In this document: positions 14,473-21,369 of the stretch, in pieces
How positions within the stretch are numbered: position 1 is the stretch's first letter
How the letters are laid out: every line of letters begins with the position of its first letter
NCBI GenBank assembly: GCA_902362805.1
Contig: CABIXY010000003.1
Coordinates: 46,247 to 110,246, forward strand
Reading direction: 5' to 3'
Length of the DNA: 64,000 bases
DNA from: Eubacteriaceae bacterium
Lineage (GTDB): Bacteria; Bacillota; Clostridia; Peptostreptococcales; Anaerovoracaceae
Made by a program: the position numbers and the translations under genes
Notes under the pieces: model-generated
What the model was told of the DNA's origin: nothing
The model's database searches: none
What the model saw: only the letters and a program-made list of their open reading frames with translations

Positions 14473-14513
14473 GCGAAGGTTGGGGGTTCGAGTCCCTCAT
14501 GGCGCACCAAAAA
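14473..14513 (+). other. Attachment site: 3' tRNA remnant, right copy
   Basis: Identical to 7303-7343 over 41 bases, ending GGCGCACCAAAAA. Upstream sequence does not contain a tRNA 5' half. It marks the right limit of the 7.17-kb element and is followed by a separate terminator hairpin. Confidence 0.85.
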
Positions 14514-14547
14514 TATCTCAATACCATTAGGTGTTGGGATATTTTTA
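14512..14547 (+). terminator. Terminator after right att copy
   Basis: AATATCTCAATACC pairs with GGTGTTGGGATATT (two internal mismatches or wobbles), followed by TTTTT. It is probably the native terminator of the target tRNA gene. Confidence 0.65.
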
Positions 14548-14578
14548 TGTGTGCATGAAGAAAAAGGGACTCGAACCA

Positions 14579-14664
14579 ACGCTCACTTCGTTCACTCCTC
14601 CGCATGGCGTTGCCATGCTTCGCTGTCCGTTTTCGCACTGCAGCTGAAGCTGCGCGAAAAAGGC
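14579..14664. repeat. Dispersed 85-bp-class repeat, copy A
   Basis: Aligns with 38189-38273. Shared blocks are CACTCCTCC, GCGTTGC, TTCGCTGTCCGTTTT and AAAAAGGC. This copy contains two self-complementary parts (GCATGGC/GCCATGC and TTTTCGC/GCGAAAA). Just before it, GGGACTCGAACC is an inverted match to a tRNA T-arm. Confidence 0.65.
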
Positions 14665-14910
14665 TAAAGGGCGCGAAGGTAGAATGAGTCAGCCCGGTGA
14701 GCTGGCGAATAGGGAGCGGGGTGCAGCCGACCGAAGGGGGCGGCAAGACCAAAATTGAACATCAGGCGAGAGTTTGATGAATATTTAAAAGGTGCTAGCA
14801 ATGGATAGTATATGGTGATATATAAGGGATTACGATTTTGTAATCAAGTTAAAAAACGAAACCGCAGCCTGGAAATTTAATTTAAGGTTAGTTGTATTCT
14901 ACAGAAACAA
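14665..14910. other. Non-coding stretch, no feature recognised
   Basis: GC-rich at first (AGCCCGGTGAGCTGGCG and GAAGGGGGCGGCAAG), then AT-rich. I see no gene with a ribosome binding site. The end contains a fragment resembling the cassette 1 terminator neighbourhood (AAACCGCAGCCTGGAAA, compare CGCCTGAGCCTGGAAAC at 13611), suggesting an earlier decayed cassette. Confidence 0.4.
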
Positions 14911-14939
14911 TTGAAGTAGTAGTACGAGTATGATATGAT
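14911..14939 (+). promoter_or_regulatory. Promoter of peptide cassette 2
   Basis: TTGAAG (14911-14916), 17-base spacer, TATGAT (14934-14939). The spacer holds TAGTACGAGTAT (14920-14931), whose reverse complement ATACTCGTACTA recurs after the RHH gene at 15403-15414. The operator sequence therefore differs from that of cassette 1 but occupies the same places. Confidence 0.7.
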
Positions 14940-15035
14940 GGACTTGTCCGTAAGGATATGGGAACAGAATAGGAACGAAAGCGGTTAGCGTCTTGACCTC
15001 AAAAGGTATGGCGATTAGAAGGAAGGAGACGCTTT

Positions 15036-15095
15036 GTGATAAGAGTGACGATTACCGTCAAAAGGGTAAGGATTACGATAACCATAAAAAAATAA
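15036..15095 (+). CDS. 19-residue cationic beta-strand peptide, cassette 2
   Basis: GTG 15036 to TAA 15095, behind AAGGAAGGAG at seven bases. The peptide is identical to that of cassette 1 except Ile8 to Val. Of five internal codon differences, four are synonymous. The 90-base leader keeps GCGGTTA (14981-14987), which can pair with TAACCGC at 15093-15099. The copy lies outside the 7.17-kb element, on the chromosomal side of the att site. Confidence 0.65.
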   Translation: MIRVTITVKRVRITITIKK

Positions 15096-15166
15096 CCGCC
15101 TCCGTAGCAAGTGTGCGGTTATTTTTTAACTAAACATAGCTAACCGTTTTCAACGGTCTTCTTTCT
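15085..15166 (-). ncRNA. Predicted antisense RNA of cassette 2
   Basis: From the minus-strand promoter at 15173-15201 to the T-run complementary to 15086-15092. It carries the same 5' hairpin (ACCGTT/AACGGT) and terminator stem as the cassette 1 RNA. Confidence 0.55.
15091..15129. terminator. Bidirectional terminator, cassette 2
   Basis: AATAACCGC (15091-15099) pairs with GCGGTTATT (15115-15123). T-runs are present on both strands. The loop sequence differs completely from cassette 1 while both stem arms are identical. Confidence 0.8.
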
Positions 15167-15172
15167 GCCCCT

Positions 15173-15201
15173 ATTATACCACTGAAAGGGAGTGGCTGCA
15201 A
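15173..15201 (-). promoter_or_regulatory. Antisense promoter, cassette 2
   Basis: TTGCAG (15196-15201), 17-base spacer, extended TGG-TATAAT (-10 at 15173-15178) on the minus strand. It overlaps the start of the RHH gene, as in cassette 1. Confidence 0.7.
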
Positions 15202-15386
15202 TAACAAAAACTAAGACAAGTACAGAGGTGAAACGGCGATATAACGAGAAAGTTTATAAAAGAATTGTAGCAGATATACCTAAAGAAACTGCAATTAGAT
15301 TTAAACAAAAGTGTGAAAAAACAGGTATATCTCAAAGAAAAGTAATTCTCGATGCCGTTGAAGAGTTTTTAGGGGATAATAAATAG
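15192..15386 (+). CDS. Ribbon-helix-helix regulator, cassette 2
   Basis: Up to 64 residues from GTG 15192; the true start has the same uncertainty as its paralog, with AAAGGGA one base from the GTG. Strand KRIVADIP, helix KETAIRFKQKCEKTG, then ISQRKVILDAVEEFLG. It shares EVKRRYNEKVYKRI with the paralog region QVKERYNSKVYGRI. The strand residues that contact DNA differ (VADIP against FVRLP), which fits the different operator sequence. A stem overlaps the stop codon at 15365-15397 (GTTTTTAGGG/CCCTAAAAAC). Confidence 0.75.
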   Translation: MAAITKTKTSTEVKRRYNEKVYKRIVADIPKETAIRFKQKCEKTGISQRKVILDAVEEFLGDNK

Positions 15387-15402
15387 TCCCTAAAAACTAT
15401 AA

Positions 15403-15420
15403 ATACTCGTACTAGTATGT
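15403..15420. promoter_or_regulatory. Putative RHH operator, cassette 2
   Basis: ATACTCGTACTAGTATGT contains ATACT/AGTAT arms and ATACTCGTACTA, the reverse complement of the promoter spacer element at 14920-14931. Confidence 0.5.
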
Positions 15421-15459
15421 ATGCTGCTTGTCTTAGGTAAAAGAAAGGAAGTGCAAATA

Positions 15460-15543
15460 TTGAGTATTTGTGAGGTGGCTTCGAAAACATCCATAAAATC
15501 CCTAATGGCTTTGTTTTGTTCTTTTTTGCAGTCTGTTTTATAG
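15460..15543 (+). pseudogene. Truncated relative of the 82-residue acidic protein gene
   Basis: A TTG-started frame of 27 residues behind AAAGGAAG begins MSICEVA, aligned with MSFRELA of the gene at 13991, and sits at the same distance after the RHH operator. It then diverges and stops. Probably a decayed copy, or a very short peptide. Confidence 0.35.
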
Positions 15544-15618
15544 ATTGAAAACCCCATATTTCCAGGCAATAATGACAGCATAGTCAGTATAAAATTCACT
15601 TTATGTAAAGTATAATGG

Positions 15619-15725
15619 ATGTAGTAGCATGAGTATGATATGATGAACTTGTCAGAAAGGATGTGGGAAGAGAAAAAGGGAGCGAAAGCAGTTTGTGTTT
15701 TGATACCAAAAGAATTACGATTGCA
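15619..15725 (+). pseudogene. Decayed third copy of the peptide cassette
   Basis: The promoter region (TAGTAGCATGAGTATGATAT, -10 at 15639-15644) and leader (ACTTGTCAGAAAGGATGTGG, GGGAGCGAAAGCAG) align with cassette 2. After CAAAAG the sequence jumps to a fragment of the RHH gene start (GCAAAAACAAAAACCAAGAC). The peptide, terminator and antisense promoter are deleted. Confidence 0.6.
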
Positions 15726-15783
15726 AAAACAAAAACCAAGACCGTACAGAGGAGAAGAGCTGTAGAATAGGAAGGAAAATGAA

Positions 15784-16236
15784 ATGAAGATTATAGAATA
15801 CGAGCCACAACATCAGCAGACGATTTTGAACATCTCCTTGGAATGGCTAAATAGATATAATGTATTAGAAGAAGTTGATATCGAGATGCTGACGCACCCA
15901 GAGAGAATCCTCAAAGCAAAAGGTCACATTTTTCTAGCACAGGGAGAAGATGGTGAAATCGCTGGGATGGTAATGCTGGAAAATCGCGGCGATTCCTATG
16001 AAGTCCTAAAATTTGGCGTTCTTGAAACTTTTCAGGGCAGGGGAATCGGCCGCCAGTTAATGAGTGAAGCAATCCGTGCAGCCAGAGCTGAAGGCAAGAA
16101 AAAGCTAACGCTTTGTTCGAACCATCAACTTTCTGCTGCGCTGCATCTGTATCAAGAAATGGGCTTTAGATATATCGACCGTGTGGAAAGCTGTTTTGCC
16201 ATGTCCGATGTTTTTATGGAACTGAATTTGAGTTAG
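15784..16236 (+). CDS. GNAT-family N-acetyltransferase
   Basis: 150 residues with GGAAGG upstream. The acetyl-CoA binding signature is VLETFQGRGIGRQLMSEAIRAAR near residues 78-100 (R/Q-x-x-G-x-G/A). Strands before it (GEIAGMVMLENRG) and the C-terminal ALHLYQEMGFRYIDRVES are typical of GNAT. Substrate unknown; MarR-associated or amino-acid acetyltransferases look similar. It is the first ordinary chromosomal gene after the mobile region. Confidence 0.88.
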   Translation: MKIIEYEPQHQQTILNISLEWLNRYNVLEEVDIEMLTHPERILKAKGHIFLAQGEDGEIAGMVMLENRGDSYEVLKFGVLETFQGRGIGRQLMSEAIRAARAEGKKKLTLCSNHQLSAALHLYQEMGFRYIDRVESCFAMSDVFMELNLS

Positions 16237-16244
16237 CGACAAGA

Positions 16245-16715
16245 CTAAGCGTTGTTATTAGCAGGAGGGCTGATAAGATCTATTCGCTTTACGTGAATTT
16301 CCTTGTCTATAATCTCTATCACTGCCATAGTGAGGCCGAGACGAAAGCGGCGCTTTCCGCAGCTTCCAGGATTGAGGTAAAGCAGACCGCATTTTCTTTC
16401 TTCATTATATTGATGGGAATGGCCATAAACGACCACGTCAATTTTGGATAAATCCGCGGGGATGTCCTTCTTGTCATGGACCATGAAGAATTTAATTCCA
16501 TTCAACTCGAAGCGTAAAGAAAGAGGGATTTGCTCTGCCCATTCCTGATCATTATTTCCTCTCACGACATATAGCGGTGCCAGTGCTGACAGCTGATCCA
16601 GCACTTCTTTTGTATCAATGTCGCCGCCATGAAGGATGATATCACACGTGTGAATCATTTCAATTACTTGTGGCCGCAGGATCCCATGGGTATCCGATAA
16701 TACAGCGATTCTCAT
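16245..16715 (-). CDS. YfcE/MJ0936-type metallophosphodiesterase
   Basis: 156 residues. All metallophosphoesterase blocks are present: LSDTHG at the N-terminus, LHGGDID, VRGNND near 52, VHDK, and VVYGHSHQ near 98. Family members hydrolyse phosphodiesters with Mn or similar metals in the cytoplasm. A second related protein is encoded at 52785. Convergent with the GNAT gene with only eight bases between stops. Confidence 0.9.
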   Translation of the reverse strand: MRIAVLSDTHGILRPQVIEMIHTCDIILHGGDIDTKEVLDQLSALAPLYVVRGNNDQEWAEQIPLSLRFELNGIKFFMVHDKKDIPADLSKIDVVVYGHSHQYNEERKCGLLYLNPGSCGKRRFRLGLTMAVIEIIDKEIHVKRIDLISPPANNNA

Positions 16716-16738
16716 TTTACGATTCCTCGATTAGTTTC

Positions 16739-17467
16739 TTACGATGCCTGGGGGAGAACATGGATGATCATACCGTCAGGTGTGACGCCCATAATCACTT
16801 CAGATTCCTTTCCGTTGCGTTCAAAGGTATAATTGGACGCATGTTCTTCAGGGTCATAGTAGTGCCCTGTGTAAAGAAATCCATAGTCTTGCAGTACATT
16901 GCCGTAGAAGCTTACAACTTCCTCCATCTGATAACCTTTGCGCAGCAGATCACCGCCATGATAGACGAATACAGATTCATCTGCATTGGTGTAATGCTCT
17001 ATAAGCGGGACGTCAAAATAATTCCCAAAATCAGGTACACCAAAGTGTTCTTTATAAGTTCCTTCATTCAATGTAATCATCTTATATTTTATCTTACTGA
17101 AGCTACTTTTCTTTCCGGTTTTGCTCACTGCCCGCACCTTATAAAAGTATTTTGTGTTATTCTTAAGAAAGATATCCTCATAATGCAGCTTTGTGGTGGT
17201 AACGATGCGTTTGTATTTTCCGTTCTTAAATGCACGGTATACCTCGTACTTGGCAGCGCCTTTACATTTTTTCCATGATATTTTGAGAAAAGTATTTTTG
17301 ACAGATTTGACAGAGATAGAAGGAGCGTTTAACTTTGATGCTGAAGCGTTCATTACAACTGAATCTGAGGCTGCATATAAGGTTTCAGCATGACAGATGG
17401 AGGAAACTGCTAGGCCGACAGATAAAATGAGCATTACGACGATGACTGATTTAAATCTTTTTTTCAT
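16739..17467 (-). CDS. Secreted protein with fibronectin type III domain
   Basis: 242 residues. A signal peptide is clear (KKRFKSVIVVMLILSVGLAV then SSICHAETLYA). Residues about 45-135 form an FnIII domain with the usual WKKCKGAAKYEVYRA and TKYFYKVRAVSKTGKKS strands. The C-terminal 105 residues are a separate domain (VSFYGNVLQDYGFLYTGHYY) with no family recognised. Probably cell-surface or extracellular. Confidence 0.8.
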   Translation of the reverse strand: MKKRFKSVIVVMLILSVGLAVSSICHAETLYAASDSVVMNASASKLNAPSISVKSVKNTFLKISWKKCKGAAKYEVYRAFKNGKYKRIVTTTKLHYEDIFLKNNTKYFYKVRAVSKTGKKSSFSKIKYKMITLNEGTYKEHFGVPDFGNYFDVPLIEHYTNADESVFVYHGGDLLRKGYQMEEVVSFYGNVLQDYGFLYTGHYYDPEEHASNYTFERNGKESEVIMGVTPDGMIIHVLPQAS

Positions 17468-17553
17468 AACGACAGGACCCTTTCACATTTTTTATTCAAC
17501 TCGTTTAGCATATGATATCTTTATTGTACCTCTTTTTTAGCAGATGTCCAATC

Positions 17554-17583
17554 AAAAAGGATGAGGAACCCCTCATCCTTTTT
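17554..17583. terminator. Bidirectional terminator after oleate hydratase
   Basis: AAAAAGGATGAGG (17554-17566) pairs with CCTCATCCTTTTT (17571-17583) over a four-base loop. Confidence 0.9.
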
Positions 17584-17585
17584 GA

Positions 17586-19364
17586 CTATACCACCCGATA
17601 TTCTTTTAATAATTTTTCGATGTCCGTGCCTTCTATTTTTTTCAGCACTTCTTTCAGAGCTAGTTTCTCTTTAAATCCGAGACCCTCCATCTCGGTGATC
17701 TTCTTGCCGTCCCGCAACTGCACAGTGGCATTGAGAAGGTCACGGATATCGTATACGCTGCCCCAGACTTCAGGTACGCCCCGGTCGATATTCAGGAGGG
17801 TGTAGACTGCCTCCATACCGGTACGCATGGAGTATTCCGTGGTAAAGATCGTGTCGCGCTTCGTCTCTGCAAATTGACCGAGGAATGCGAAATTGACACT
17901 GCCTTTGGGAACTACGTCCGGTCTGTCACCGGCGGCACGAGGCATGAAGAAAGCCGTAATATAAGGCATCATGCAAGGAACTGTGTTGGCGCTGTTTTCA
18001 GCAAGCTCTTCAATCTGCGTCACTGGAACCCCCAGATGATACAGCCATTCCATGCAGATTTCCTTACCCGTACATTCACGCATTGGCTTCTTGACAAAAT
18101 TTCCCGGTTTGTCGCTGAAAAGCCCGTAAATCCAGCCCACAAGTTGATCCTTTGGCTGCGTGCGGAATTGAGGCTGCCTGTTGAAAGTCCAGCTGAGAAG
18201 CCAGTTAGAGTCTTTTACTGTGACGATGCCGCCAGTTACCACTTTACCGCTGAAAGGATCCCGCTTACAGATATCCTTAATATAAGGGACGATTTTTTGA
18301 TCGAGGGTCGTCACTGTGGCAGACATCCAGTTGCTTTTCTCCGGATCATAGCAAAATTTGTCAGGATTGCCAAAAGCAGAATCCTGCGCTGCGATTTTTC
18401 TCCACATGTCCCAGCCGCCGCCCTCTTTGATATCACTGTTGAAAGGAGCTGGCGCGTTCTGGGCGCCAATGGAAGAGTTCTCCACACAGCCGCCGTTGGT
18501 GATGAAGACAAGGTCGTCTTCCGTCAGGTCGATGGAATCCGCGTTTCCTTCACAGATGATATCGATGCGCTTAGCAGTCTTTTTCTCTGCTTGGATGTCG
18601 AACTCTACATTGACGACCTTTGTGTGGTAGTGGAACTGTACATTGTAGGATTCGAGATACTTAATCATGGGCAGAATCATAGACTCATACTGATTATATT
18701 TTGTAAATCTCAGCGCTCTGAAATCGGGAAGACCGCCGACGTGATGGATATACCGCCGGATGTAGAGTTTCATCTCCAGTGCGCTGTGCCAATTCTCAAA
18801 AGCAAACATGGTGCGCCAGTAGAGCCAGAAGTTGGAACCGAGGACCTCCTCATCAAAAATTTCATCAATACGTTTGTCATAGAGTTTCTCATCTGGGGTA
18901 AAAAAGAGTTCCATGATTTCCATCGCCCCTTTGTCTGAAAGGCCGAACTTGCCGTCGGTATGAGCGTCTTCTCCACAGCGTACCGTTGCCCGCATCAAGG
19001 AATAGTTGGGGTCTTTTTTGTTAAGCCAGTAATACTCATCCAGCACGCTGACGCCTTCCGTCTCTATGGATGGAATGGAACGGAATAAGTCCCACATGCA
19101 TTCAAAATGATTATCCATTTCACGGCCGCCTCGCATGACGTAACCAACGTTGTCAAATTTGTAGCCGTCACAAGCGCCGCCCGGCAGGGCCTCTTTCTCT
19201 AAGATGTGTACGTGTTCACCTTTCATCTGTCCATCTCGTACCAGATAGCAGGCTGCCGTCAAAGCGGCCAGGCCGGAGCCGACGATATAGGCTGATTTAT
19301 TGTCTACACCTTCTGGTTTTACAGGGTGTGCAAAAGCTTCATAATTTCCACTTGCGTAATACAT
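17586..19364 (-). CDS. ohyA: Oleate hydratase (MCRA family)
   Basis: 592 residues, the usual length. FAD-dependent hydratase that adds water to the cis-9 double bond of unsaturated fatty acids, giving 10-hydroxy fatty acids; in anaerobic gut bacteria it detoxifies free fatty acids. The N-terminal dinucleotide fold is IVGSGLAALTAACYLV near residue 28, followed by the family block GGACDGYKFDNVGYVMRGGREM near 63-85. Further family blocks are FITNGGCVENSSIG and the C-terminal AFLGQFAETKRDTIFTTEYS. AGGAGG lies upstream. The neighbouring TetR gene is in the same orientation and may control it. Confidence 0.93.
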   Translation of the reverse strand: MYYASGNYEAFAHPVKPEGVDNKSAYIVGSGLAALTAACYLVRDGQMKGEHVHILEKEALPGGACDGYKFDNVGYVMRGGREMDNHFECMWDLFRSIPSIETEGVSVLDEYYWLNKKDPNYSLMRATVRCGEDAHTDGKFGLSDKGAMEIMELFFTPDEKLYDKRIDEIFDEEVLGSNFWLYWRTMFAFENWHSALEMKLYIRRYIHHVGGLPDFRALRFTKYNQYESMILPMIKYLESYNVQFHYHTKVVNVEFDIQAEKKTAKRIDIICEGNADSIDLTEDDLVFITNGGCVENSSIGAQNAPAPFNSDIKEGGGWDMWRKIAAQDSAFGNPDKFCYDPEKSNWMSATVTTLDQKIVPYIKDICKRDPFSGKVVTGGIVTVKDSNWLLSWTFNRQPQFRTQPKDQLVGWIYGLFSDKPGNFVKKPMRECTGKEICMEWLYHLGVPVTQIEELAENSANTVPCMMPYITAFFMPRAAGDRPDVVPKGSVNFAFLGQFAETKRDTIFTTEYSMRTGMEAVYTLLNIDRGVPEVWGSVYDIRDLLNATVQLRDGKKITEMEGLGFKEKLALKEVLKKIEGTDIEKLLKEYRVV

Positions 19365-19441
19365 CTGATTACCTCCTCATATCTCTTTATTCGATGATCA
19401 TAGGATAAATCACTTCTGCAGAGGTGGCAATCATCAAAAAA

Positions 19442-19480
19442 CAGCCGATGATAAAATTTTAATCATCGGCTGCTGTTTGA
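19442..19480 (-). terminator. Terminator of the AKR-TetR operon
   Basis: CAGCCGATGAT (19442-19452) pairs with ATCATCGGCTG (19462-19472). On the minus strand TTTTTT follows. The TetR stop codon lies in the loop. Confidence 0.85.
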
Positions 19481-20043
19481 TTAATTTTGTCTGTCCTGAA
19501 TTTGTTCAAGGCCTTTTTGATGTCACCGTGGATGAGAACATCCAGATGCTCTATGATCTGCGAAGGGTTCGCTTTCATTCCGTTTTTGATCCAGTCGAGA
19601 ATCAAGCCGACGAAGGCGTATTTGTAGAAGTCGGCGATAAACTTTTTATCGTCGTCCCGCACATCCATGCCGGCAGCATTTTCCTCGATGACGCCAAAGA
19701 GGAGATCATAGGTCAATTTGTACAGATAAATTTCGATCTGTTCTCTGTTTACTGAGTGGTAGATGTTCATGACAATCTGCTTGTTTTCTGAAACTGCGTT
19801 GAAAATCTGCAGGAAACCTTGCTGCCAAGTGTCGTAAGTCTTCTTGCCATTGAGCACTTTGTTCGCCTCGCGAATCCAGGACCACTCTAACAGATCGTAG
19901 ATATCCTGAAAGTGATAATAAAAGGTCATACGATTGACGCCGCAGTCATCGGTGATATCTGAAATCGTGATTTTGTCCACAGGACGAAGTTCCAAAAGGG
20001 CTTTCAGAGAGTCGGCCAGGGCATTTTTTGTCATCTGAGACAT
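19459..20043 (-). CDS. TetR/AcrR-family regulator
   Basis: 194 residues. N-terminal TetR HTH at residues 8-52: LADSLKALLELRPVDKITISDI, DDCGVNRMTFYYHFQDIYDLL. The C-terminal domain resembles the TetR_C_8/DhaS-like type, ending in a charged tail. It lies five bases after the aldo/keto reductase gene, so both are in one leftward operon, upstream of oleate hydratase. Likely target: its own operon and possibly ohyA; a fatty-acid ligand would make sense but is inference. Confidence 0.85.
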   Translation of the reverse strand: MSQMTKNALADSLKALLELRPVDKITISDITDDCGVNRMTFYYHFQDIYDLLEWSWIREANKVLNGKKTYDTWQQGFLQIFNAVSENKQIVMNIYHSVNREQIEIYLYKLTYDLLFGVIEENAAGMDVRDDDKKFIADFYKYAFVGLILDWIKNGMKANPSQIIEHLDVLIHGDIKKALNKFRTDKINQTAADD

Positions 20044-20048
20044 GCGAA

Positions 20049-21188
20049 TTATTCCCCTATCTCTGCAAGATGGGCGTACTTTGCGTCAATTTCTTTCAAT
20101 TTGTCTATGATGTTGATCTTCTGCGGGCAGTGGGATTCACAGGCACCGCATTCGATGCAGTCTTTGGCGTTAGGGGTACAGCTGTCGTATTGACCGGAAA
20201 GAGAACCCCAGATCCAATGGAAGCCTTTGCTGGCTGCTTCATTATACATCTTGAAGATTTCCGGGATTTTGACGCCGGATGGACATTCGTAGCAGTAATT
20301 ACAGCCGGTACACGGAACCAGGATATCCGCCTGGAGGACTTTGACGGCTTCTGCGATTGCGTCCTTCTCCTTCTCGATCATGGCCGGGCCGTTGAAGATT
20401 TCGATGTTTTCCTTCATCTGTTCCAGGGTCGACATGCCGGAGAGGGTGCAGAGGATGCCGGGCAGTTCGTTGATAAAGCGCAGTGCATAGGAGGCATAGC
20501 TTGCTCCAGTGCCTGCATTGTCCAGGATGTTACGAGCAGCCTCGCTGAGAGGATTGGCCAGCATGCCGCCGCGCAGAGGCTCCATGACGACGATGGGCGT
20601 GTCAAAGTCTCTGGCGACCTGGTAGAGTTCGTTCGCTCCATATAGATCCCAGTCCATATAGTTGAGCTGAAGCTGGATGAATTCCAAATCCTGACCGTAA
20701 TCTGTGAGGATTTGTCTCAAGAGCTCCGGTCCACAGTGAAAGGATGCACCAAGGTGGCAGATGCGGCCGGCGGCTTTTTCTTCCCGCAGGTATTCAATCA
20801 TATGCAGGCGCGGCACATCAGGCCAGCTTTCTTCATCCAGACTGTGCAACAAGTAGAAGTCGAAGTAATCCGTTCTGCATTTTGCCAGTTGATCTTCGAA
20901 AATTTTACGCACGTCGTCCTCGCTGCTGCAGAGCCAGGTCGGCAATTTGTCAGCCAGATAATAGCTGGCGCGCTGGTGTTTTGCCAGGGCTGCTCCTACG
21001 AAATTTTCTGATTCGCCGTCATGATACTTGTAGGCGGTATCGATGTAGTTGATACCGTTTGCTAAGGCATAGTCAATCATTTCTTGTCCGGCTTCGTAGT
21101 CGACCTTGCCCTGAGCGTCCATCGGCAGTCGCATCGTGCCAAAACCCAGACGGGATATTTTCTTGTCCTTGAATTTTGTATAGTTCAT
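20049..21188 (-). CDS. Aldo/keto reductase with C-terminal ferredoxin-type domain
   Basis: 379 residues. The AKR barrel occupies residues 1-270 with GFGTMRLP, INYIDTAYKYHDGESE (catalytic Asp and Tyr) and DYFDFYLLHS. The C-terminal part has the cysteine sets CTGCNYCYECPSG near 290 and CIECGACESHCPQ near 345, expected to bind two 4Fe-4S clusters. This AKR subtype is common in anaerobic Clostridia; the substrate is unknown. It is the first gene of an operon with TetR. Confidence 0.9.
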   Translation of the reverse strand: MNYTKFKDKKISRLGFGTMRLPMDAQGKVDYEAGQEMIDYALANGINYIDTAYKYHDGESENFVGAALAKHQRASYYLADKLPTWLCSSEDDVRKIFEDQLAKCRTDYFDFYLLHSLDEESWPDVPRLHMIEYLREEKAAGRICHLGASFHCGPELLRQILTDYGQDLEFIQLQLNYMDWDLYGANELYQVARDFDTPIVVMEPLRGGMLANPLSEAARNILDNAGTGASYASYALRFINELPGILCTLSGMSTLEQMKENIEIFNGPAMIEKEKDAIAEAVKVLQADILVPCTGCNYCYECPSGVKIPEIFKMYNEAASKGFHWIWGSLSGQYDSCTPNAKDCIECGACESHCPQKINIIDKLKEIDAKYAHLAEIGE

Positions 21189-21215
21189 ATGTAGTTACCT
21201 CCTTCAGTTAGAACC

Positions 21216-21244
21216 ATTATACATGATAGTTTTGCGCGGGTAAA
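21216..21244 (-). promoter_or_regulatory. Promoter of the AKR-TetR operon
   Basis: TTTACC (21239-21244), 17-base spacer, TATAAT (21216-21221) on the minus strand, about 30 bases before the start codon. Confidence 0.65.
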
Positions 21245-21369
21245 TAGGTTTGAAGGATTCTGAAACTTGACTCGCGCTGATAATACACGAAATATTTTGT
21301 CCAATTGTGAGCAAAAACAGTGTATAATGAAAGAGATAGAAAATCTAAATCAGAAAGTTAGACAAAGGT

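Larger units (their letters stand above)
7344..14513. mobile_element. 7.17-kb integrated element (plasmid-like/satellite) at a tRNA 3' end
   Basis: The limits are two 41-bp direct repeats of a tRNA 3' end (7303-7343 and 14473-14513). A 20-bp direct repeat, AATTAGCCGTTTTTTAGCCA, lies 60 bases inside the left repeat (7404-7423) and 144 bases inside the right one (14309-14328), as expected for integrase arm sites. The element carries a tyrosine integrase near its right end, a small HTH/excisionase, a divergent repressor switch, an HUH replication protein and a sigma-like factor. No type IV secretion, relaxase-coupling or capsid gene is visible. It sits in tandem with the prophage on its left, probably at the same tRNA, whose intact copy would lie left of the window. 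Confidence 0.85.

Noticed and set aside
7344-14513. Integrated filamentous phage (inovirus) because of the G2P-like Rep
   Set aside because: No Zot-like ATPase, small coat genes or adsorption protein are visible; a plasmid-like or satellite element fits better.
14354-14752. 132-codon minus-strand frame across the right att site
   Set aside because: It runs through the tRNA remnant, a terminator and a dispersed repeat, so it is a spurious frame often mis-annotated at such sites.
17874-18938. 354-codon open frame on the plus strand inside oleate hydratase
   Set aside because: It is the antisense shadow of a clear ohyA gene, has no ribosome binding site and shows no domain.
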